Positions 54,801-64,000 of a stretch of 64,000 nucleotides of DNA are shown here, one piece after another. The stretch lies in the NCBI RefSeq assembly GCF_010500955.1, contig NZ_QVMJ01000009.1:80263-144262 (forward strand). The letters are read 5' to 3'. How positions within the stretch are numbered: the stretch's first letter is position 1; every line of letters starts with the position of its first letter. The notes under the pieces were generated by a model. It had not been told where the DNA came from. It searched no databases and saw only the letters and a list, made by a program, of their open reading frames with translations. This stretch comes from Bacteroides sp. 519 (lineage in GTDB: Bacteria > Bacteroidota > Bacteroidia > Bacteroidales > Bacteroidaceae). The position numbers and the translations under genes are program-made.

Positions 54801-54895
54801 TGAAGTATCTTAGAGCTATAACTCTATAACTCCTAAGGAGCAAAGCTCCTGATAACTCCCTTTAACTCCTTCCATTCTGGAATATGTATAATGCA
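54801..54895. repeat. Second copy of the 22345-22423 dispersed element
   Basis: The segment from TGAAGTATCTT to ATTCTGGAA matches 22345-22417 nearly base for base, with a 9-bp internal duplication (CTATAACT twice), and weaker similarity continues to GGCTAA. Only the right half of the inverted repeat is present here. Confidence 0.8.
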
Positions 54896-54982
54896 GGCTA
54901 AGTAATATTAGCCTTTCTTCCACTTAGTAGACCTAATTTTTCCCATTCCGGTATTTCTGTAAGCAAACAAGTTTAATCAACG

Positions 54983-55024
54983 AGTAAACAATAGTGCCAA
55001 TACAGTAAACAATAGTGCCATTTA
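54983..55024. repeat. Direct repeat AGTAAACAATAGTGCCA, 21-bp step
   Basis: Two exact 17-bp copies, 54983-54999 and 55004-55020, start 21 bp apart, two helical turns, about 480 bp upstream of susC. Candidate tandem regulator sites. Confidence 0.7.
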
Positions 55025-55104
55025 GCAAATTACTATCTAGGGTATCTTTTGTTTTTTAATCTTTCCTCTAATTTTGCTGCATCAATTTAATCCTCCAAAA
55101 GGCC

Positions 55105-55255
55105 TTAGTTCTCTTAGAACTAATTCTTTTCAATAGTCACAAAGCGATGCATTCGTTATGTGAATTAACTATATGCATTAACTTCATATCTTATCATTTA
55201 TTTATCCTCCTCTATTTGCTTTTAAACAACTTCCATTACCAAGTTCTAAGAGAAC
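55105..55255. promoter_or_regulatory. Two copies of palindromic site GTTCTCTTAGAAC upstream of susC
   Basis: TTAGTTCTCTTAGAACTAA at 55105-55123 is an 8+8 palindrome around CTT. GTTCTAAGAGAAC at 55243-55255 is the exact reverse complement of its 13-bp core. The two sites lie 135 bp apart in a gene-free stretch of 839 bp (54655-55493) and look like dimer-binding operators for the susCD genes; no regulator gene is adjacent. Confidence 0.55.
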
Positions 55256-55407
55256 ATATTAAGAATAAAAGTTGCACAAGCAATTTCTAATTTATATACG
55301 TTCTCATCTGAAAATATTATAAGGTAAAAGATTCATGAGGTAAAAAGATTTTCATATTGTTTAATTAATAGAGAAAGAAGCCTATGTAAAAAGTAAAACC
55401 ACCTAAT

Positions 55408-55438
55408 CATGGTTTATCTACTATAGTGATTAACCATG
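55408..55438. promoter_or_regulatory. Inverted repeat in the susC leader
   Basis: CATGGTTTATC (55408-55418) and GATTAACCATG (55428-55438) are complementary with one mismatch, 56 bp before the susC ATG. It could be an operator or a leader hairpin. Confidence 0.5.
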
Positions 55439-55493
55439 TTGCATTACAAAAAAAACAAAGTAATTATTTTTTTTAAACTTTAAATTATTTATT

Positions 55494-58400
55494 ATGAAGC
55501 ATTCTATTATTGAGAGACAAATGCCTCAAATAGTAAAGAGGATGAAAACATGTACTCTTGCATTTCTATTGGGAACATGTTCATTTTCTGTTGCTAATGC
55601 TAGTCTCCCGGAAGTTCAGGCTGTTCAACAAAGCAGTACTGAAATAAGAGGTCGGGTTGTTGACTCACAAAATGAACCACTAATTGGAGTTAATATCTTG
55701 GTAAAAGGAACCAATATAGGTGCCATTAGTGATATTGATGGATACTACACTGTTCAAGCAAATCAAGGAAGTACACTTGAATTTTCTTATATTGGTTATA
55801 TAACACAAGAAGTTCAAGTTACTAACCAACGCACGCGAAGATTCTAAAACGTTAGACGAGGTTGTTGTTATCGGTTATGGTACATTGAAAAGAAAAGAAG
55901 TAACTTCGGCTGTAGAAACAGTTCGTTCCGACAAGTTTAATCAAGGATCTGTTCGTAATGTTATGGATTTGGTTCAAGGTAAAGTAGCTGGGTTGAACAT
56001 GACTCGTGTAAATGGTAACAACCCTAACTCCGAACCCGATATTCAACTTCGTGGAGTATCATCTATCAAAGGAGATCGTAATCCGTTAATTGTAATCGAT
56101 GGAGTTCCTATTAGTACTGGCGATGGAAGAAGTGCTTTATCAATGGTTCAGCCAGACGATATTGAATCGTTCAACGTTTTGAAAGACGGTTCGGCAGCAG
56201 CTATCTATGGTACACGTGGTAATGCTGGTGTAATTCTTATTACTACCAAAAAAGGAAAAGGTGGTGATACCAAATTCGACTATTCAGGTTATGTGTCTCA
56301 TGATGTGAATGTGAGAAAGCCAAAATACTTGAATGCCCAACAGTTCCGCCAACAAATTGCAGCAGGCAATATTCCTGCCGACCAAGATTTTGGAACAGAT
56401 ACCGATTTATGGGATGAATTGCTCAACAAAGATAATGTTAGTCATTATCACAACCTATCTATGTCGGGAGGTTCGGAAAATACCAATTACCGTGCTTCTA
56501 TCTTTTTCAATGAAAATCAAGGTATTGCCAAAAGAAACTCTAACGAACGTTGGGGTGGTAGGGTAAATGTTAATGCAAAAGGTTTTCAAGATAGACTGAA
56601 AGCATCTGTTAATATATCAACCCTTTTTAACAAGGTCGATAAAGTAGGTGGTGATAATGCTTTCTGGGAACAGGCTGTACAACGAAACCCAACAGCTCCT
56701 ATCTATACCGAAGATGGTTTTTACGAAACCCAAGGATGGAATAACTTCAATCCGATGTCGCGTTTAGCTAATCGTACAAGTGAACAAGATCAGCAAACAA
56801 CTATGGTAGATGCTAAGTTTACTTTCAACATAACAAAAGATTTGTCTGTTTCGGCTCTTGGAGCATATACAAGAGATATTTGGAACGATCGCGAATATAC
56901 TAAATCGACCGACTGGGACAGACGTGGAACCAAGACCGGTTATGCCAAGAAAGAAAACAAAGTGTACAAAACTAAACAGTTCGAAGCAACAATTGACTAT
57001 CGTAAAACGTTCAGCGAAATACATACTATAACTGCAATGGCAGGTTATTCTTACCAATACAACACCTTAGAAAGATTCGATGTATCTAACGAAGGTTTCT
57101 CTACTGATGCATTCAATGATTGGAATTTAGGAGCAGGTTTAGGACGAGATAAGAACAATTCTACTCACTTCATTAACTTAGGATCTTTCAAAGAAGATAA
57201 CACATTGATCGCTTTCTTTGGTCGTGTAAACTATTCACTTCTTGACAAATATTATTTTCAGGCATCACTTCGCCGCGAAGGTTCTTCTCGTTTTGGTGCT
57301 AACAACAAATGGGGTAACTTCCCATCAGTATCTGTAGGATGGTCATTGAGTGAAGAAGAATTCATGAAAAACATTTCTTTTATTGATGATTTGAAACTAC
57401 GTGTAGGTTATGGGGTAACTGGTAATCAAGGTATTCCTAACTACCAGTCGTTAGTAACATTAGGTGGCGGTGGTAAATATCCGCAAGATGGAAGTTATTA
57501 TGAAACATACGGACCAGCAAAGAATCCTAATCCGGATTTGCGTTGGGAAGAAAAACATGAAATCAACTTTGGTATTGATTTCACTGTATTGAATAGCAGA
57601 TTGTCGGGATCGCTCGATTTCTATTCGAGAGACACCAAAGACTTGTTGTATGATTATACTGTACAAAAACCTCCTTTCGTACAAGATCGTGTATGGACCA
57701 ATGTAGGAACAATCAGAAATCAAGGTATTGAATTACAACTATCGGCTGTGGCTGTAGATACCAAAGACTTCAGTTGGGATGTTGATTTTACTTTTGCTAC
57801 AAGTAGCAGTAAGTTAACCAAACTATCGGGCGATGTGTACAAAGCCAACTATCTTACTTTCTATGGTTTACCTTCACCAGGTAACTTAGGCAAAGCTTTC
57901 CGTTTGGAAGAAGGTGGCAAAATGGGTGATTTCTATGGTAAACGTTTTGCCGGCTTAGACGAAGATGGCAAATGGTTGTTCTACAAAAAAGATGGATCTA
58001 AAGTTCATGCAGGAGAAATTAACAATGATGACTATAGCATTATTGGTAATGGAACACCAAAAGTACAAGCCAGTCTTGGAAGTACATTCAAGTACAAACA
58101 GTTTGATTTTTCATTCTTGTTCCGCGGTAAGTTTGGTTTCGATATCCTGAATGTTCAAGATATGTTCTTTGGGAATAAAAAATGGTTGCCAAATAACGTG
58201 CTGGAAAGTGCTGTTACAACACATGCTAAACTGAACGACGATCCACAATACTCTGATTACTATCTTGAAAAGGGCGATTTTGTGAAATTAGATAATATCA
58301 CATTAGGATACACCTTTAACTTAAAAACTCCGTATATCCGTAACATGAGAGCTTATATTTCTGGTCGCAACTTATTTACTATTACCGGTTTCAGTGGTAT

Positions 58401-58503
58401 GGATCCGGAAGTTGCCGATGGTGGATTTGAACCTGGTGTTTCTAAGAGAGATTTCTATCCACGTTCACAAACATGGACATTTGGGGTAAGTATCGGATTC
58501 TAA
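55494..58503 (+). pseudogene. SusC/RagA-type TonB-dependent receptor, frameshifted
   Basis: Two frames together make one SusC-like outer-membrane receptor of normal size (about 1000 residues). Frame 1, 55494-55847 (117 residues), has the signal peptide and the carboxypeptidase-regulatory-like domain (EIRGRVVDSQNEPLIGVNIL to SYIGYITQEVQVTNQ), then runs into RTRRF and a stop. Frame 2 is already readable from about 55837 (EDSKTLDEVVVIGYGT) and continues to 58503 with the plug (DIQLRGVSSIKGDRNPL) and barrel, ending GVSIGF. The residues expected between them (roughly NVTLA) are missing, so a small deletion of non-triplet length removed the junction. The ATG at 55885 is not a real start. It pairs with susD downstream; as it stands the receptor would not be made unless the break is a sequencing error. 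Confidence 0.85.
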
Positions 58504-58522
58504 CAGTATAAAGAAAAGAATT

Positions 58523-60211
58523 ATGAAAAATAAAATAACAAAAACAATACTGTCTGTCGCAACGTTTGCGTCAATACTTGGTATGAGTAGTTGTACCAAT
58601 CTGGATGAAACTATATACAGCGATTTATATAAAGACAACTTCTATAGAAACAAACTGGAAGTAATGCAGGCTGCCCTAAGGCCCTTTACACACATGCAAG
58701 CATGGATGGCACCTACTGGTCAGAATGGATATTGGTATCATGCCGAATTATCTTCCGATCAACTGGCTTGGCCACAAAAAGGACGTCATGGATACGATGG
58801 GGGTGACCATTTCCGTCAGCACTATCACACTTGGGATGCTCGTGAAAATCGTGGAAAAGATTGTTGGAATCTTCTGTTTGGTGGATTGGGATATGTAAAT
58901 GCTGCTTTGGAAGATTTGGCTAAATTAGACGGACCCGCAGTTGGTATTTCCGAAACAGAAATGGCAGCCATCGTATCCGAGTTGTATGTATTGCGTGCTT
59001 TCCATTATATGAGAGCTACAGAACTATGGGGAAGTGTGCCTATTATAGAAACCGTAGGTACACCAACAAATCCAAAGGCGAATACCCGGAAAGAAATCTT
59101 TGATTACTGTAGAGAACAATTAGAAACGAATGTTCCTAAATTGTTACCATATTCAAGCGAATTGATTGGTCGTATTTCTCAAACAGCAGGTTATGCTATG
59201 TTGGCCGAACTATATTTAAATGCCGAATATTTTATAGGCACCTCTATGTACGACGAATGTATTGCTGTTTGTGATAAAATAATCAGCGGACAAGCTGGTG
59301 GGCTTGCCAATGGTAAACCAGAGTTAGTACAAGACTTGCTTACTACTTTCTCTAATACAAATCATGAAGCTCCTGATGCTTTGTTCCAATTTGCATACTC
59401 ACAAAAAGCTAATTTTGGTTTCGGCTGGGATGGCTTCTTAAGTGGTTACGATGCTATTCGCGATGCTTATAACTGGAAAGATGGCGGATGGAATGCTATG
59501 GTGGTTATTCCTACTGCGTTTAATATGTATGCCGAGAACGATCTTCGTAAAAAAGAGTGGTTTATGTTTGGTCAGCAATTTTATCAGTTCAATGATCCGC
59601 AAGGCAGATGGAAGGCTGGAGACCCTGTTAATGGAAGTGAAGAATGGAATGGTAAGCCCATTATCTATGTTAACTACATTGCTCGTGCAAGCGAGTTAAA
59701 TCCTAAACCGGATATATCACCAATTGAAATGCCAACAGGCTTAAAAAGCACAATGGCCGATGGTGAAGAGAATTCAGGAGCACGTTTCTATAAATACCGC
59801 AGTGGTCCGCAAACAGATCCCAATTATAAGGAAAACCATTACATGCTGTACCGTTTAACTGAGATATATTTCAATAAAGCTGAAGCGTTGATGCGTAAAA
59901 ATGGTGGTGTAGCTACTCAAGAAGTGGTTAATCTTATTAACCAATGCCGCGAACGTTGCTTTGCACCCGAAGATTGGGCAGATGCTAAATACACAATCGA
60001 AACTTTGACGATGGACGAACTATTGGCTGAACGCGGACGTGAGTTTATATTCGAAGGAAAACGTCGTCTTGACCTTCTTCGTTTTGGTAAGTTTACTACT
60101 GCGTCCTGGTGGGATCATGAACCAAGTAATGACAAGAATAAGGAAATTTATCCGATTCCACAAACTCAATTAGACGCTAACCCTAGTCTGGTTCAAAATC
60201 CAGGTTATTAA
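58523..60211 (+). CDS. RagB/SusD family nutrient-binding lipoprotein
   Basis: A 562-residue surface lipoprotein that caps a SusC-type transporter and binds its substrate. The signal peptide ends at Cys24 (ILGMSSC). The TPR-rich SusD fold is visible: NLLFGGLGYVNAALEDLAKL, IVSELYVLRAFHYMRATELW, GYAMLAELYLNAEYF, and the C-terminal MLYRLTEIYFNKAEALMRK with FEGKRRLDLLRFGKF. It lies 20 bp after susC and is intact, with a terminator after it. No glycan-degrading enzyme adjoins the pair, so the substrate is unknown. Confidence 0.92.
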   Translation: MKNKITKTILSVATFASILGMSSCTNLDETIYSDLYKDNFYRNKLEVMQAALRPFTHMQAWMAPTGQNGYWYHAELSSDQLAWPQKGRHGYDGGDHFRQHYHTWDARENRGKDCWNLLFGGLGYVNAALEDLAKLDGPAVGISETEMAAIVSELYVLRAFHYMRATELWGSVPIIETVGTPTNPKANTRKEIFDYCREQLETNVPKLLPYSSELIGRISQTAGYAMLAELYLNAEYFIGTSMYDECIAVCDKIISGQAGGLANGKPELVQDLLTTFSNTNHEAPDALFQFAYSQKANFGFGWDGFLSGYDAIRDAYNWKDGGWNAMVVIPTAFNMYAENDLRKKEWFMFGQQFYQFNDPQGRWKAGDPVNGSEEWNGKPIIYVNYIARASELNPKPDISPIEMPTGLKSTMADGEENSGARFYKYRSGPQTDPNYKENHYMLYRLTEIYFNKAEALMRKNGGVATQEVVNLINQCRERCFAPEDWADAKYTIETLTMDELLAERGREFIFEGKRRLDLLRFGKFTTASWWDHEPSNDKNKEIYPIPQTQLDANPSLVQNPGY

Positions 60212-60234
60212 TCTGTATCTCTTTTTTCTTATAC

Positions 60235-60268
60235 ACAAAGGTCGAACTTGAAAAAGTTCGGCCTTTGT
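60235..60268 (+). terminator. Terminator of susCD
   Basis: ACAAAGGTCGAACTT (60235-60249) pairs with AAGTTCGGCCTTTGT (60254-60268) across GAAA, followed by TTATTTT. Confidence 0.9.
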
Positions 60269-60379
60269 TTATTTTAAAAGAAATTCAAATGACCACAAAA
60301 AAAAGTAAAAATGAACAATACGCTTTATTAGTTGTTACTTTTTTAAAGTTGTCTATCTAACTATTATTGGAAGACATAA

Positions 60380-62190
<1,811 letters not shown>

Positions 62191-62204
<14 letters not shown>

Positions 62205-62235
62205 AATAATACGTGGCTCCTATGTACTCATTTAA
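62191..62235 (+). other. 14-codon reading frame at the atpC-atpB junction, possible AtpI-like remnant
   Basis: ATG 62191 overlaps the end of atpC and reads METNRIIRGSYVLI before a stop. In Bacteroidales relatives a small AtpI-like gene often stands between atpC and atpB; this position and start would fit a remnant of it, fused by deletion to the start of atpB. Weak, as no downstream AtpI sequence remains. Confidence 0.25.
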
Positions 62236-63283
62236 AATATCAATCATACTGATTTTTCTGTTCGCATGGAGAAGTCTGGATGCCCATTCGCAAGAAGAAG
62301 CAAAACCGACTCAACAGGTGGATGTGAAAGGAATTGTATTCGGTCATATTGGCGATGCTTACGAATGGCATATAACCAATTGGGGCGATAAAGCTATCAG
62401 TATTCCTTTACCTATTATTGTATACAGCAATAATACAGGATGGCATGTTTTTTTATCGTCGAAGTTCGAAGAAAATGGGGGCCAGTATCAAGGGTTATAC
62501 ATTGCTCCCGAAGGAAATAAATACGAAGGTAAAGTAGTAGAGCGCAACGCTCAGGGCGAAGAAGTGCGTCCTTTCGATATTTCTATAACCAAACTGGTGT
62601 GCTCTTTACTGATAAGTAGTTTGTTGTTGGTTGTTATAATACTGTCGGTAGCCCGATGGTACAAAAAGAAATCCCATAACGAACAGTCGCCCGGTGGTTT
62701 TATTGGTTTTATGGAGATGATAATCATGATGGTAAACGATGATATAATTAAGCCTGGGGTAGGAGAGAATTACAGGAAGTTTGCACCTTATCTATTAACC
62801 GTTTTTTTCTTCATTCTCATAAATAACTTTATGGGACTGATTCCTTTCTTTCCTGGCGGAGCCAATGTTACAGGTAATATTGCTATCACTTTTGTATTGG
62901 CTATTTGTTCGTTTATTGCTATCAATCTGTTTGCATCAAAGCATTACTGGAAAGATATTTTTTGGCCCGATGTTCCTATGTGGTTAAAAGTACCTGTACC
63001 CATGATGCCTTTTGTTGAATTATTGGGCGTATTTATAAAACCTTTTGCTTTAATGATACGTTTGTTTGCCAATATGCTTTCGGGACACATGGCAGTACTG
63101 GTGCTCATCTGTTTAATATTTATAGCAGCAAGTATGGGACCCGTGTTGCAAGGTACACTTACCTTGGCATCTTTCCTGTTCAGTATATTTATGAACGCGC
63201 TAGAAATGCTTGTAGCCTTTATTCAGGCTTATGTATTTACCATGTTATCGGCTGTATTTATTGGTTTGGCACAAGAAAAATAA
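62222..63283 (+). CDS. atpB: F0-ATPase subunit a
   Basis: A 353-residue subunit a. ATG 62222 (MYSFKISIILIFLFAW) opens a signal peptide ending near DAHSQ; a GTG at 62213 is an alternative. The N-terminal periplasmic domain of about 100 residues is characteristic of Bacteroidota. The membrane part has the essential Arg280 in ALMIRLFANMLSGHM, which faces the c-ring Glu, and VPVPMMPFVELLGVFIKP before it. It forms the ion half-channels of the synthase. Confidence 0.93.
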   Translation: MYSFKISIILIFLFAWRSLDAHSQEEAKPTQQVDVKGIVFGHIGDAYEWHITNWGDKAISIPLPIIVYSNNTGWHVFLSSKFEENGGQYQGLYIAPEGNKYEGKVVERNAQGEEVRPFDISITKLVCSLLISSLLLVVIILSVARWYKKKSHNEQSPGGFIGFMEMIIMMVNDDIIKPGVGENYRKFAPYLLTVFFFILINNFMGLIPFFPGGANVTGNIAITFVLAICSFIAINLFASKHYWKDIFWPDVPMWLKVPVPMMPFVELLGVFIKPFALMIRLFANMLSGHMAVLVLICLIFIAASMGPVLQGTLTLASFLFSIFMNALEMLVAFIQAYVFTMLSAVFIGLAQEK

Positions 63284-63327
63284 TAATAGAATGGAAGTTA
63301 TAAACTTATACGAATCTGGAGTAAACA

Positions 63328-63479
63328 ATGCCCGTAGGGCATACATATCAATAGAAAGCCAACGACAAAGCTGCCACAACCCGGTACGGGTTGCATTGTG
63401 CATGTTGTGCAACTCCTAACGGAGTTGTGATGATTGGAGATTCGTTATTGTTCTATTGATATGAATGCCCTACAGGCAT
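63328..63479. repeat. Nested inverted repeat between atpB and atpE
   Basis: Outer arms 63328-63356 and 63451-63479 are complementary at 27 of 29 positions (ATGCCCGTAGGGCATAC and onward). Inside lie two smaller hairpins, CAACCCGGTACGGGTTG (63377-63393) and CAACTCCTAACGGAGTTG (63410-63427). It fills most of the 253-bp gap, and would fold into a three-stem structure in the atp mRNA. Confidence 0.88.
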
Positions 63480-63509
63480 CTTTAACTACTGATTTGCATG
63501 AACTTATGA

Positions 63510-63794
<285 letters not shown>

Positions 63795-63950
63795 GTAATG
63801 AGTAGTGAGTGAGTAGTGATGTTGGTTTATGAGAAATATCCTCCTCCGCCCTTCGGGCACCTCCTCCAAAGGAGGATACCATGCGGAGACGCTGTATAGC
63901 ACAGCCTATCCTCCTTTGCTAAAGTCATTTGACTTTGCAAGCGATTAATA
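63795..63950. repeat. Repeat cluster after atpE with CCATGCGG core
   Basis: GTAATGAGTAGTGAG words (63795-63822) are followed by TATCCTCCT...AGGAGGATA inverted repeats (63837-63878), the core ATACCATGCGG (63876-63886; reverse complement CCGCATGGTAT) and a second copy of TATCCTCCTTTG (63908-63919). The core is the complement of the loop core at 30041 and 54693, so parts of two element types seem joined. No gene is visible from 63795 to the window end. Confidence 0.7.
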
Positions 63951-64000
63951 CTCTTTAACGTTCTTTGAAATATTGTTTATAATATCAAGATATTGACCTA

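Noticed and set aside
55885..58503. Separate 872-residue receptor gene starting at 55885
   Set aside because: The frame is already family-like from 55837, has no signal peptide and continues the 117-residue upstream piece.

Overview
The window is chromosomal DNA from a member of the Bacteroidales (phylum Bacteroidota). The evidence is a SusC/SusD outer-membrane pair, a Nudix-fold XylR-like regulator beside xylB-xylA and a xylose/H+ symporter, Bacteroidota-type -7 promoter boxes (TAnnTTTG), a serC-serA-DUF1015 operon, an UpxY-type antiterminator, and an F-type ATPase operon that begins with atpD-atpC. The genus cannot be fixed from the sequence alone.

Layout. 1-9.0 kb is an AT-rich accessory block of secreted proteins: three beta-propeller proteins, a DUF4221 lipoprotein, a transglutaminase-like lipoprotein with a damaged C-terminus, a signal peptidase I and an O-antigen-ligase-like membrane protein. 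9.2-18.3 kb is a tetrapartite RND efflux operon (adaptor, pump, TolC-like channel, second pump). 18.4-24.3 kb holds an Rpn-family nuclease and, on the minus strand, a GH13 amylase, a patatin-like lipase, fabD and a ThiD-like kinase with altered active-site motifs. 24.7-30.0 kb is the xylose operon. 30.2-32.8 kb holds a BamE-like lipoprotein and a short Wzz-UpxY-WbuC surface-polysaccharide remnant. 33.0-41.5 kb holds an Oar-like TonB-dependent receptor and a minus-strand relA-dgkA-GH95 cluster. 41.7-49.6 kb is a DUF4301 gene and the complete nqrABCDEF operon. 49.7-54.7 kb holds a DbpA-like helicase and the serine pathway operon. 55.5-60.2 kb is a frameshifted susC and an intact susD. 60.4-63.8 kb is atpD-atpC-atpB-atpE, cut off by the window end.

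The least conventional content lies between the genes. Two arrays of short palindromes (22027-22131 and 43230-43468) keep a strict 22-23 bp centre-to-centre spacing although the palindromes themselves differ between arrays and even change within the second one. A second class of element, at more than ten sites, is a long inverted repeat whose arms are made of tandem 7-12 bp words; several share a short core resembling GATRCCGCATGG in the loop. These sit inside operons (xyl, nqr, atp, RND), reach start or stop codons, and in one case are translated as the N-terminus of an RND pump.

Functionally the core of the window covers energy metabolism (Na+-NQR and F-ATPase), serine and fatty-acid synthesis, the stringent response, sugar capture (SusCD, GH13, GH95, xylose operon) and envelope export.
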